A DNA stretch of 64,000 nt from Kazachstania africana CBS 2517 (taxonomy: Eukaryota; Ascomycota; Saccharomycetes; Saccharomycetales; Saccharomycetaceae). The translations under genes and the position numbers were made by a program. Of this stretch, positions 10,739 to 20,183 are shown piece by piece. Numbering within the stretch: the stretch's first letter is position 1; every line of letters begins with the position of its first letter. Location: positions 248,001 to 312,000 of the forward strand of contig NC_018941.1 in assembly GCF_000304475.1 (NCBI RefSeq), written 5' to 3'. The notes under the pieces were generated by a model, which was not told where the DNA came from, made no database searches, and saw only the letters and a list, made by a program, of their open reading frames with translations.

Positions 10739-11206
10739 TTACCTCTTTCTGGATCTTGACATGATACCAATTAAAGTGGCAACACCTGCGATAACACCAG
10801 CCCCAATGGCAACGCCTTTAATTGTTTCACTTTGTATTTTTCCTTCTACCACTTTTTTAAGGTTCTGAACCTGTTTATTGTTGGGTTCATGAGAGTGCAA
10901 TACATCGATATATTTTTTAGCCATGCTGTATTCACTTACCTTGTAGCAGCCTATAGTTAGATAATAAAGGCATTCTCTTCTCCTACTTGGAAATTCCTTG
11001 TATATATCAGTCAATATTTTAATGCCCAGCCTTTCATCATCGATATCTTGCGATTTAATCAGTGCCCAAGCATAGTTGAACCTTGATTGTATGGTGGCTT
11101 CATCACCCCCTTCGGCGATGACTTGTTGACGCAAAATTTCTATCTGCTGTGGGAACAAAGGATCATTTGCATCCTCCAGCGTGGGCAAAAAGTCGTTTTT
11201 AGTCAT
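10739..11206 (-). CDS. FIS1: Mitochondrial fission 1 protein
   Basis: Tail-anchored outer-membrane adaptor that recruits Mdv1/Caf4 and Dnm1 for mitochondrial and peroxisomal fission. From the ATG at 11206 (MTKNDFLPTL) it is 155 residues, the same length as S. cerevisiae Fis1. An upstream in-frame ATG at 11248 would add 14 basic residues; I prefer 11206 because homology starts there. Visible: TPR-like helices (ATIQSRFNYAW, RRRECLYYLTIGCYK, EYSMAKKYID), and a C-terminal hydrophobic anchor at about 130-150 followed by a basic SRSRKR end, typical of mitochondrial targeting. Divergent from EFM4, as in S. cerevisiae. Confidence 0.96.
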   Translation of the reverse strand: MTKNDFLPTLEDANDPLFPQQIEILRQQVIAEGGDEATIQSRFNYAWALIKSQDIDDERLGIKILTDIYKEFPSRRRECLYYLTIGCYKVSEYSMAKKYIDVLHSHEPNNKQVQNLKKVVEGKIQSETIKGVAIGAGVIAGVATLIGIMSRSRKR

Positions 11207-11328
11207 TGGTATCGTTCTATGATGTCTTTTGTTGTGTCTCAAATCCATGGTCCCAACTTCCTTTTTCTCTATCTTGAGACTTTTATCGACATCCTAATCG
11301 GTGCTGGAAAATTTAAAAAAATAATTTG

Positions 11329-12069
11329 ATGTTCGATGAGCTAAACATACTTGATAGGAAGTTACCAATTGCCAATCACAAAATGGAAGATACTACGAAG
11401 CTCAATACATCAAAATTAGGTACAAAGCAATACTGGGATGATTTCTATGCCTTGGAAAGACAGAATTTCAGAGAAAACCCAGAAGACACTGGTGAATGTT
11501 GGTTTGACGATAGCAACGGAGAAATGAAAATGGTTGAGTTTCTTTCTGATAATATAGGACAGCATTCTATCAAGCAAGATAGTTCAGTACTCGATATGGG
11601 GACTGGAAACGGTCATTTGCTGTTTGAATTGATCGAGAACGATTTCACAGGCAAAATGTATGGTGTAGACTATTCTCAAGAAAGTGTTACATTTGCACAG
11701 GAGATAGCAAAAGAGAAAGGTCTTGATGATGGTATAGTATTTTCTCAGGCAGATATTTTTGATACTGCATGGAATCCCGGGGAGTTTGATATCGTACTAG
11801 ATAAGGGAACCTTAGATGCTGTTGCATTGAGTGGATTCAAGGTTGATGGTGACAGGCCCATTACTGAAGTGTATAATAAAGTAATTGAGAAGCTTTTGAA
11901 GAAAGGGGGGGTCTTCTTGATAACGTCATGTAATTTCACTCAAGACGAACTCATTAAGATTATAGAAAATGATAAATTGAAATTCTGGCATTCAATTCAT
12001 TATCCAGTCTTAGAATTCGGTGGAGTTAAGGGAAGCACCATATGTAGCGTTGCATTTATTAAAGAGTGA
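11329..12069 (+). CDS. EFM4: Lysine methyltransferase acting on elongation factor eEF1A
   Basis: Seven-beta-strand SAM-dependent methyltransferase; the S. cerevisiae relative (YIL064W) methylates a lysine of eEF1A in the cytosol. Visible: SAM-binding motif I LDMGTGNGHL at about 88-97, the acidic post-I residue in GVDYS, and a DIVLDKGTLDA motif typical of this eEF1A methyltransferase group. Conservation appears to begin at KLNTSKLGTKQYW, so translation may start at the ATG at 11383 (228 residues) rather than 11329 (246 residues). The reading frame is also open from a TTG at 11326. It shares a short divergent promoter with FIS1 and converges with YRB2 65 bp away. Confidence 0.93.
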   Translation: MFDELNILDRKLPIANHKMEDTTKLNTSKLGTKQYWDDFYALERQNFRENPEDTGECWFDDSNGEMKMVEFLSDNIGQHSIKQDSSVLDMGTGNGHLLFELIENDFTGKMYGVDYSQESVTFAQEIAKEKGLDDGIVFSQADIFDTAWNPGEFDIVLDKGTLDAVALSGFKVDGDRPITEVYNKVIEKLLKKGGVFLITSCNFTQDELIKIIENDKLKFWHSIHYPVLEFGGVKGSTICSVAFIKE

Positions 12070-12134
12070 AAAATGAGGAGTGCGGTTCATATATATAGTA
12101 TTTTTTACATAAGACAAAGTATTGGAACATTCCT

Positions 12135-13046
12135 TTATTCGTCCCCGATTGATTTAGTAATGTTATCGTATAATTCATCTCTTGTTTCCTCCTTGCCAGT
12201 TTTCAATGCATATGTGACAGGAGTTTTATGATCATCCATTGCGATTATTCTTACGAATTTCTCACTTTGTAAAGAGCCTGGGAAACCTTTCTGGACAGAG
12301 AAACCTTTAATCAAAGGTAGATTTAGTATAACTTTCAAGATCCCACGAGATCTCATCAAAATACGATGCTTATTTGTATTTTTGTTTTTATTGATCTTTA
12401 AAGTTCCTACACCTCTTTCTTTCCAGCCTTCTTTGATGTCTGACAGTTGGTATAGTTTTGCGTTTGCCAGAAACACACATTCGTCCAGTTCTTCACCAGA
12501 TTTGACGTCCTGCCTATGTAGTTTTACTGAAGGAGTAGATTCTATTGGTACAGTTGACGATTTTTCCTTCTCATCCTTTTCGTTAGTTTCGTCATTGTCT
12601 TTCTTCGTTGGGGCAGCTTCGTTCTTACTTAATACTCCAAAGCCACTACCAAAGGAAAAACCCTTACCGAATGCAAAAGGTTTTGAAGAAGACATAGTGG
12701 AGTCATCCTTTTCATCCGTTGGAGCATTTTTAGTTACATTAAAACCTGATCCAAATGAAGTCTTCGCACCAAACACAAACTTTGGTTTAGATTCTTTTCT
12801 TCCCTCATCCTCCTTTACCTCTTCTTTCTTCTCACCTTCTTTATCAGTTGTTTCAGTCTTGGCCTTTTTCGAAGAATGGTCTTCTTCACCGGTTTTTTCC
12901 TCTTTGGAAGGTTCATCCGTATTACTTCTTGTTCTTTTCAGCGACTCTTCATTCTTAGTCGATTCTTCTTCATCATATTTTTCCTCTTTGTTCTTTACTT
13001 CTTTTTCTTCTATCTTTTTCTTCAATAATTCTTCACTGTCTGACAT
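12135..13046 (-). CDS. YRB2: Ran-binding nuclear protein of the RanBP3 type
   Basis: 303 residues against 327 in S. cerevisiae Yrb2, a nuclear Ran-GTP-binding cofactor of exportin Crm1. The N-terminal 100 or so residues are highly charged (Lys/Glu-rich, low complexity). Two FG-type patches follow (KTSFGSGFNV near 95-104, KGFSFGSGFGV near 127-137). The C-terminal third (about 170-300) is a Ran-binding domain with CVFLANAKLYQL, KERGVGTLKIN and RILMRS elements. Order next to EFM4 matches S. cerevisiae. The plus-strand open frame over the same bases is a shadow of the charged repeats. Confidence 0.95.
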   Translation of the reverse strand: MSDSEELLKKKIEEKEVKNKEEKYDEEESTKNEESLKRTRSNTDEPSKEEKTGEEDHSSKKAKTETTDKEGEKKEEVKEDEGRKESKPKFVFGAKTSFGSGFNVTKNAPTDEKDDSTMSSSKPFAFGKGFSFGSGFGVLSKNEAAPTKKDNDETNEKDEKEKSSTVPIESTPSVKLHRQDVKSGEELDECVFLANAKLYQLSDIKEGWKERGVGTLKINKNKNTNKHRILMRSRGILKVILNLPLIKGFSVQKGFPGSLQSEKFVRIIAMDDHKTPVTYALKTGKEETRDELYDNITKSIGDE

Positions 13047-13278
13047 TTTTTCAATTGATAGAAGATGTATCCTATGTTAATCTAATGAGTTTTCTTATAT
13101 CTTATCTACATTGTAACTTATGCGTATATGTGCAGACCTTCTTACGATAATTTTCGAGATGCTGTTAAAATTTCACAGCTTTATATTTTTAGCATGCGGG
13201 TAATATAACATAATTTCATTTCAATTCATTATAGAGCATATAAGTATAGTATGATATATATACTATTGAACGCTAAGT

Positions 13279-13752
13279 TTACAATGGATCAGTTTTGTAG
13301 TCAACATCCACCATTGCGTTGTTATTATTACAGGAGACTTGAATGCGGACATTAAACTTCCTGTCATTACATTCCGCTTCATCATTATAATTCCAAGTAA
13401 TTTTATCAAATTGTTCTTCTTTTGATTTATTTTTGAACTTTAAATCAGGTTGACCCACAGCAGCTCTGATATCCTTTAAGAGATGCTTTTCCACGTGGTG
13501 GTGTAAGTGTCTGACAAATTTCTTGGAGTGACAATTTGCAGTTTCTTTAATCTTTTCTGGATCATCATGAGCTTGAGCTAATATGAAAGGCGGGTAGTAC
13601 TTTAGTTGGCAATGGATCTTATCAAATTCATTATCTTCAGTTTCATTTTTTAAAAAAACTTCAAAATCATTTAAATCTTCAAAGACTTTCAATGATTCAC
13701 CTGCTTTGGTGACGATGGTATTGTATTTTGGACCTTTGTTCTTCTTTGCCAT
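13279..13752 (-). CDS. RGI2: Respiratory growth induced protein (RGI family)
   Basis: 157 residues against 161-164 for Rgi1/Rgi2, small yeast proteins involved in energy metabolism under respiratory conditions; biochemical role unknown. Family signatures are clear: KVFEDLNDFEVFL, YYPPFIL, the HSKKFVRHLHHHVEKHLLKDI helix and FDKITWNY. The locus matches chromosome IX (RGI2), though RGI1 is a close paralogue and also lies near an RNR gene, so the number is uncertain. The mRNA leader would contain a (CAA)/(CTA) trinucleotide tract just upstream. The promoter holds an unusual G+C hairpin with Mig1-like cores. Confidence 0.94.
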   Translation of the reverse strand: MAKKNKGPKYNTIVTKAGESLKVFEDLNDFEVFLKNETEDNEFDKIHCQLKYYPPFILAQAHDDPEKIKETANCHSKKFVRHLHHHVEKHLLKDIRAAVGQPDLKFKNKSKEEQFDKITWNYNDEAECNDRKFNVRIQVSCNNNNAMVDVDYKTDPL

Positions 13753-14246
13753 TTTTGTAGTCGTAGTAGTAGCTATAGTAGTAGTTGTTGTTGTTCTTGT
13801 TGTTGTTCTTGTTGTTATTGAATTACAGGAAATAGCAAAATTAAAAATATGCGTATTTGGTGGTTTATATATTTTTTCAGTCCCAATTTTTCCACAATTC
13901 CCTTTCTCCTATCCTCCTCGAATCCCCTCATAATCTGCTTCCCCAATAACTGGGAAGCCAATACAATTAGCCGCTGATGCACCCACAAGTCACAAAAGGC
14001 AGCAGCAAAATGTCGAAATTAAGAACGGCGGCTACCCCGCATTGTGTGGGGGGAGACTCCCGCACGGCGGGGTAGACTACAATGGGGGGAGAATTGTGAC
14101 GGCAGGATAGGTATATTGACTATGTTTGTGTTGTTAAAGATATCTGTACTCTGCTGATGCTTAAACCGGTCGGGATTAACTGTAGTAGAATTTCGAAAGA
14201 TCATAAGGAGAACTAGTATGGGATGAATTTTCCAGATTCCCTATTA
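13753..14246 (-). promoter_or_regulatory. RGI promoter with trinucleotide tract and stable hairpin
   Basis: 494 bp between the RGI start and tRNA-Ser. Next to the start is a TAG/TTG-type trinucleotide tract (about 13757-13820), which reads as CAA/CTA repeats in the RGI leader. At 14032-14040 and 14067-14075 lie perfect 9-bp arms, CTACCCCGC and GCGGGGTAG. Between them is a nested GGGAG-a-CTCCC (14051-14061). The arms contain CCCCGC/GCGGGG, the core bound by the glucose repressor Mig1, which would suit a respiration-induced gene. No gene is seen. Confidence 0.55.
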
Positions 14247-14328
14247 GGCACTATGGCCGAGTGGTTAAGGCGACAGACTTGAAATCTGTTGGGCTCTGCC
14301 CGCGCTGGTTCAAATCCTGCTGGTGTCG
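14247..14328 (+). tRNA. tRNA-Ser (anticodon UGA)
   Basis: 82-nt class II tRNA. It starts GGCACTATGGCCGAGTGG (acceptor and box A), has the anticodon stem-loop ACTTGAAAT with TGA, a long variable arm GGGCTCTGCCCGC, box B GGTTCAAATCC, and ends GGTGTCG. It looks the same as the S. cerevisiae tRNA-Ser(UGA) I know. No intron. T-rich terminators follow at 14335-14339 and 14344-14350. Confidence 0.97.
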
Positions 14329-17300
14329 TTGTATCTTTTTCCCATTTTTTTCGGTGATTTCCCAAAAACCACTGGAACGAATTCCGCGCCAGCGAGAGGA
14401 AAGCAGGTTATCCGCATTCATATAGAGTATTATATGGCTATCATTAGGTGAGGGTGTATACTATCCAGATAAATATAAATAGATGCGTAGTCTGGAAGGT
14501 TTATAAAAGTATGGTTTGTATTCTCTTTAGAAGGGTAACAATCAAAAGAACCATAGTACTTTTAAATTAGCACTATTTGATACAGAACCCTTCTCCGGAA
14601 GAAAACAATAGATAACTCAAATCCGTTATTAGAGTGCCTGGTCATTGAATAATACATAAGTCCCTTTAAACGTCACATCCCCTTTTGAGTATGTACCAAT
14701 AAATACCTAAAAGGGAATTACATTAAATGGTGTGGATAGCTTGTTTTAAAAATGTTTTTCACATACCGTATGCGTCAGGCAACCAGGCACATATTTTGGT
14801 AAATAAAATAATGGAGTGATAAGTCTCCTATTAGTTCCAAGCACATCTGTCAAGAAAGTGAACGATAAAGAGGATTTATGTCAATTTAAGCTTAAACATT
14901 TAATATTATTCAATTACAGTTTTTTTTTTTAATGTTTATGTCGCAACGATGCGTCCTAGGATTTCGGAGTTGGACTAAAAGAAAAACGTGAACAATCGAC
15001 GGAAAAAATAAATAGATCGAGACAGAAATCAAGAGAATTAAATTATGTGTCAAAATCGTAGAAATGGACTGCCGACCCGAACATCTTGAAGCTAAAAAAA
15101 AAGGGATGTTTTCTCTCAGGCTACTTCACTGAAGATTAGTGCGGCCTCGATTTCACCTTTGCTTTCTGACTTTAAAACTTTGAATTTACGTCAATTTTAA
15201 AATTAATTCTGGTTGAAATAAGTAGCAGTAGATTACCCGGTGTAAGATACAGTTTTTCTCAAGTCCCTTTTTACTTCTTGCTGATTACGATGACCAATGA
15301 GTGAAGAAATTGGAGGCTGATAACGACCGAAAAGGGTAAAGTCTACATTCAGAAAGCAATAACGGACCCAAAAATGCTAAGAAGGAAATAATATCATTAG
15401 GAACAGATGCAAAGAAAGAAATTCAAGAGGACGACGACTATATTTACTTTCCTCCTTTGGGGTCAATTTTAACAAATATTTGAAGACACAGCTCTCGTGC
15501 AACCTTTAAGTTATCATTATGTAAGAGTGACGTAAAAATATAGTAATAGGGTTTCAGGCCACTTCGTATGAATTTAATCTCAAGCAAGGCGCAAATCATA
15601 TGTAACCTGTGCAGATTTGCATTTACAATTCAAGTAGTTTTTCCCATCCTGCTGCTGGCTGCACAACTTTCGTTGAAACAAATACTGACACACGGAATAT
15701 CTCAAGGCACATGAGTGACAAAACTTACTTGATAACATTTCTTCCTGCTGCCTTCCTCAATTTCTTCGTCTTCATCTTCGCGTCGCCTGGCCCGGGCCTG
15801 TACGTGAGTTTTTTAAATTTTTTTTTCTTTTTTTTTGGGTTGTGTTTTGTCCGGGAACAATCCGTATATTTTGGCTGCTTCATACTGTACGGGACTTTCT
15901 TTGTTCGCCTTGTTCGTAGTCTTCCAAGATTGAAGGCAAACGCATAATAGACCCAAAATGCATATTTCAAAAAGCACAACATACTTACTTTGCTCCTAAA
16001 TCCGAAATAAAACAAAAAGCGACACATTCATTTCTCACTAGCTTACTGTGGAAAATCCGTGTGAACTTTTTGAGACTGCTGTCCTACATCTATGCCAAAG
16101 GAACTGCTACTTAGATAACAATACATGCATCAATATCATAATAACTTGCGGTGCATACATGGTCTCTTTTCTTACAATCTAACCTCAACAGCTAACATTG
16201 AAGAATGTTGACAAATTAATTTTTCGTTATTTTTTCCCAGTTCAATACTTTTCATCTCCATGGGAATAGCAACCTATACAATGCACTGAAGTTACTGTTA
16301 ACTCTCCCTTTATCAAGCGGCCTACGGTATTTATCTCCTCCTATTCACTCATTTTCATTAGTTTCTTTTCTGCCTAGTTGCTCCTCCGCTGCTTTTTTGG
16401 ATCAGATACTGCAGGATCTTGTCTGCATGCAAGTTGCAAGCTATCCGTTTTTTTTTGCGGGAGAATCCACGTCAATGAGAATTTTATCTATGTATGTTCC
16501 TTCTCCTAACAAAAATCTAGAGAGACAATTCCGGTGAGGAAAAACTTGACTACGTAGGTGTCTGACTGATTGAAGGGGGAGGGGAGAAATCCGAGGTGCA
16601 GCCACCACCGCGTTGGAAGAAAACTATAAACCAACGCATCAGTGACGTCTATCGCATAGCCATCATTATGCGCTATTCATCATACATGCATTCCTGCTTG
16701 CTTGCTTACTCACTGTGCTGCAAGTATCTTTTTGCTATTTTTGATTTGTTAATCTAGACTAGCTAGACCCACTCCACCATACCTTATCTAGAAATCATGC
16801 CAAAGGCCACATTAGGAGGAACCAAAGGTTACACGTACCTAACCTATGGACTTTTCTTTTCGTGACATCAGAGGAGAATAGAATGTGAGAAAGGAGGGGT
16901 CCTTGAACCCCATTTATTGTAACGAAAGCACATACTATTATCATCTCGTCTTTCAACGACATATGTCAAGAATTTACATGTTGAACAAGAGAGGAGATGA
17001 TGTGTCCCGGTATGTGGTTATACCTTGTTATTGTACTAACCTTGCTATGCTCACTACTGTACTTTACTCTCCTTTACCTCTTGTAACGTGTGCCATTCTG
17101 CTGCATTTTAGAGTATGTAAGAGAGGAAAAAAAGTAAAATATAAGAGTGTCGGTGAGGCCACTTCGAAATGCCGGTTATTTAAACAAGCATAAAACGAAC
17201 TACAATAATTTCAAATGTACCACATATGGGTTCATCCATTCTCTAACTGGAATCGGCAGTTCCTTTGTAAGCGTGCATAGATGCAATAAACGAAATTTTC

Positions 17301-18222
17301 AGAAGTCTAATCTGATGTAATCTGTTTTTTTCCATCGAAGTCTAAAAAATTTTTTCTGCTTTCTGCAAAACATCCCCATGTTTTCGCCTCTGTGACCACA
17401 TATGATTTCAGATTCTTAATTTTGTCTCAATACCCGTGGTTACTTAATTTTATTTATTATTAACAGTTTCATCGTATTAGCTTGCTGTACGTGAATTTCT
17501 TAGGAAAGAATGACTTTTTACCCTTTTACACTTTCTATCATCATCTTGGTTTTTGACGGAAATAAGAGTTCTCATCTCCATTTTTCTTGTACTGTAAGTC
17601 ATTTCACTTTTCAGCTCTAACAGGCCATCTACGCATCTGCGCTGACCTTGCTTTGATCGCCACGGGCAACCTCTGTACTCCACTATATATCGTACTGACT
17701 TGCTATCTCTGCAATTGATCATTCTACTGTGACCATTTGTGCGGAAGAATGCACAAGAATGGCTTACTCACGTCAAGAGCTCCGCTTATTCATCGATCCC
17801 ATCCATCATTTCCACGGTCCATATTTCTTATCTACTGTCTTGCTTATTTTCTCGTTTCCGTAAAACGAGTTTAGTTCATCAATCTCAGTCCGCACATTCG
17901 TCCCTACAGAAAAATTAAAACTTTATTTCTTTCTTAGGTTTTCCTTTTTTTTTCTCTTCCTCGAGAACTTTATCAAATTCAAAAGAGCATTCTTCTGTCC
18001 GATTGATGATACTTCACATTAACTCAAAGCAAAAAAAAACACAACAGAAGATGTATCTGCACTTCTCTCCGTCTGATTTTTTTTTCTATATATAGTTCAC
18101 ACTAATTTACTTGCAACTTCATCTCTTTTGCAATTATGGCGTTTTGTTCTTGTTCTTTCAATTTATGTGTCACTTTTTGTGCTCCCGTATCTAAATAATA
18201 CCTTTTCTTTCAAGTACCTCAA
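14329..18222 (+). promoter_or_regulatory. Very long regulatory region upstream of the APSES gene
   Basis: 3.9 kb without a convincing protein gene, unusually long for a compact yeast genome but typical of SOK2/PHD1-type regulators. A palindromic TGCATGCA (16424-16431) fits the binding preference of Phd1/Sok2-type APSES proteins (TGCA cores) and hints at autoregulation. Proximal parts are pyrimidine-rich (about 17936-17965), with a TATATATA at 18087-18094 about 130 bp before the ATG. A candidate intron (GTATGT, TACTAAC, TTTTAG) lies at 16492 or 17010 to 17111. Open frames at 15609-15947 and 16885-17193 look random. Confidence 0.5.
16492..17111 (+). other. Candidate untranslated intron (splice signals only)
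   Basis: Perfect yeast branch point TACTAAC at 17034-17040 and a TTTTAG acceptor ending at 17111. Consensus donors GTATGT lie at 16492-16497 and at 17010-17015. The nearer donor leaves only 24 nt to the branch point, which is shorter than normal. The farther one gives a 620-nt intron with typical yeast spacing. No coding exon fits: the near donor joins only a 27-codon frame. It could be in the 5' leader of the downstream APSES gene or in a non-coding transcript, or be chance. Confidence 0.3.
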
Positions 18223-19800
18223 ATGCTAGCTAATACTAATATTAATATTCCAAACTATACGATGAATCACATAGGGCTAACGAATCCTTCCACTCAAAAT
18301 ATGGAAGCAAGAAGTACAAGAAGTTTAAGTATGAATAACCAAATAACACCCACTGGCTTGGGCATTTCAATGGGTCCATCTAACCTACAAGCTCAACAAG
18401 ATGTAAGTAACCACCGTTCAAGCAACGGTGGCTCTATATCGTATCAATTCGAAAATCCACAGGATCAGTGGAGATTTCAATCTCAAATACCTCAGCAAGT
18501 ACAACTTTCTACCGCTTTACCTACAATACAAGACCACCCATCTATAAGGTCGCAGGCCAGTGCTCCTTACTATTATTACTACTACGGCGCCGCTCCTGTT
18601 TTACAGCAACAGCAGCAACAGCAACAACCACTACCCAATGATCCTTATCGTAATCAACAATATTATTACAATACTGGATATCCAAACCAATATCAAATGC
18701 AGCCAGCTGTTCTTACTCAAGGCAATCATCCAGCCTTGCATCCAGGCGAATTCGCTAGAAAATCGTTCAGCGTCCCTTCCCAATTAGATGCATTTTCATC
18801 AAGGCCTTTATTACCAATCTCAAAATTAGGTGATTATAATACAAGTACGAAACAATACTTAAAACCACGTATGATCACTACAATGTGGGAAGATGAAAAG
18901 ACTCTTTGCTACCAAGTTGAGGCTAACGGCGTCTCTGTGGTACGTAGAGCTGATAATGATATGATTAACGGTACCAAACTATTAAACGTTACCAAGATGA
19001 CAAGAGGTAGAAGAGATGGTATCTTAAGGGGTGAAAAAGTAAGAAATGTCGTTAAAATTGGCTCCATGCACTTAAAAGGAGTCTGGATTCCCTTTGAAAG
19101 GGCCTACTTAATTGCTCAAAGAGAAAAAATTGTAGATCTTTTATATCCTCTCTTCGTTAAAGATATTAAAGGCCTCCTAAAACAAACTTCTTCATCCTCG
19201 ATGCCTACAAATCATTCATTAGAACCTTCTTTACCTTTTAATGAAAATGAGACAAGTAACACTCATTACGCTACTTCTTCACCGCAGATCATGCCTGGAT
19301 CTACCGATTCTAATTCTTACTCGCCAAAGAACACTTTACATGCAGAGCCTTTCCCACAACCACAGCGACTACAACAACATTCACTGATCCAAGACTATAC
19401 TCCACCTGCATCCGCTCCACCATTGGCCAATTTAACTGAAAATTCTATAAGACTTCCAAGAATCTCCACTTCAAGTGAACCATCTGATATTCCTAGTGGA
19501 AATCATGGTGAGGTATTAATTAAACATGCCTCATTGTCTTCAAGTAGTGATAACTCTTCTGTTTTATCAAGTTATCATAGAATATCTAGTATCGTATCAC
19601 CAGAACCATCACCAGTATCATCCCAAGTGGATCAGGGAAAACAGGATCATGATAATGGTGAGACGATGCAAAATTCAGTCAAGAAATCAGATCTCCTGAA
19701 TATAATGAACAACAGCGAGTTGAACAAGGCAAATGCAGAGATCAACACAGAGCCAGCAAAATCTGCAGCTAATGTTATTGAACAAGTCGCCTCCAACTAA
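18223..19800 (+). CDS. PHD1: APSES-domain transcription factor (PHD1/SOK2 type)
   Basis: 525 residues. Regulator of filamentous growth and cAMP-dependent programmes; it acts in the nucleus. The APSES DNA-binding domain is at about 215-320 ([48 protein letters not shown]). The N-terminal half is Gln/Asn/Tyr-rich, with six Tyr at 116-121 and eight Gln at 128-135. The C-terminal 200 residues are Ser/Pro/Asn-rich. S. cerevisiae Phd1 is 366 and Sok2 785 residues, so this is intermediate. The SPC42-VPS24 neighbourhood marks the PHD1 locus, while length and N-terminal extension also recall SOK2; it may represent an unsplit ancestral role. Confidence 0.92.
   Translation: MLANTNINIPNYTMNHIGLTNPSTQNMEARSTRSLSMNNQITPTGLGISMGPSNLQAQQDVSNHRSSNGGSISYQFENPQDQWRFQSQIPQQVQLSTALPTIQDHPSIRSQASAPYYYYYYGAAPVLQQQQQQQQPLPNDPYRNQQYYYNTGYPNQYQMQPAVLTQGNHPALHPGEFARKSFSVPSQLDAFSSRPLLPISKLGDYNTSTKQYLKPRMITTMWEDEKTLCYQVEANGVSVVRRADNDMINGTKLLNVTKMTRGRRDGILRGEKVRNVVKIGSMHLKGVWIPFERAYLIAQREKIVDLLYPLFVKDIKGLLKQTSSSSMPTNHSLEPSLPFNENETSNTHYATSSPQIMPGSTDSNSYSPKNTLHAEPFPQPQRLQQHSLIQDYTPPASAPPLANLTENSIRLPRISTSSEPSDIPSGNHGEVLIKHASLSSSSDNSSVLSSYHRISSIVSPEPSPVSSQVDQGKQDHDNGETMQNSVKKSDLLNIMNNSELNKANAEINTEPAKSAANVIEQVASN
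18605..18630 (+). repeat. CAG/CAA polyglutamine tract
   Basis: Mixed CAG/CAA codons encoding eight consecutive Gln inside the prion-like N-terminal part of the APSES factor, just after a six-Tyr run. Likely length-variable between strains. Confidence 0.85.
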
Positions 19801-20183
19801 TTTGGAAAAAATCAATATTTCAGCTCATAGACTTGTTTTTCTTCTTATTCTAATTCCTTTTTTAATTATTCACTAAATAACTGTACGTTTACCAGTCATT
19901 TGTTTGACTACATATCACTATAGATTTTACTATATAGAACAATAATAAATATTCAACTATATTCCTTTCCTATATGCGTTAGCTTTTATTCTCAGCATTT
20001 TGTGACGCGTCAAAAGTGCATTTTTTTTCCATCCTCTTTGAAAAGCATACTTTTTGGCGTTTTATATTTGTGATGAAAATAAGAGAAAAAAAAACAGACA
20101 TAAAAAAACCATATTTAAAAGCACAAACAACTAATAGGTGAGTTGATTAGAGAAAATACAGACATTTGAGCATTAAATCAGTC
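19801..20183 (+). promoter_or_regulatory. SPC42 promoter with one MCB box
   Basis: 383 bp between the APSES gene and SPC42. It has one ACGCGT core at 20005-20010 in a TGACGCGTCA context, about 175 bp before the SPC42 ATG, consistent with the known G1/S control of SPC42 by MBF. A-rich tracts follow (20085-20110). No gene. Confidence 0.6.

Noticed and set aside
11207..11248. 14-residue N-terminal extension of FIS1
   Set aside because: Starting at 11206 gives exactly the S. cerevisiae length and N-terminus; the extension is unlike Fis1.
12382..13080. 232-codon plus-strand frame opposite YRB2
   Set aside because: Antisense shadow of the charged Lys/Glu repeats and FG region of YRB2; Ser/Phe-rich translation with no domain.
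15609..15947. 112-codon plus-strand frame in the PHD1 upstream region, with an overlapping minus frame
   Set aside because: Composition follows poly-T tracts, no domain, both strands open; consistent with chance.
16885..17193. 102-codon frame covering the splice-like signals
   Set aside because: No family resemblance; splicing it gives only about 27 codons before a stop.
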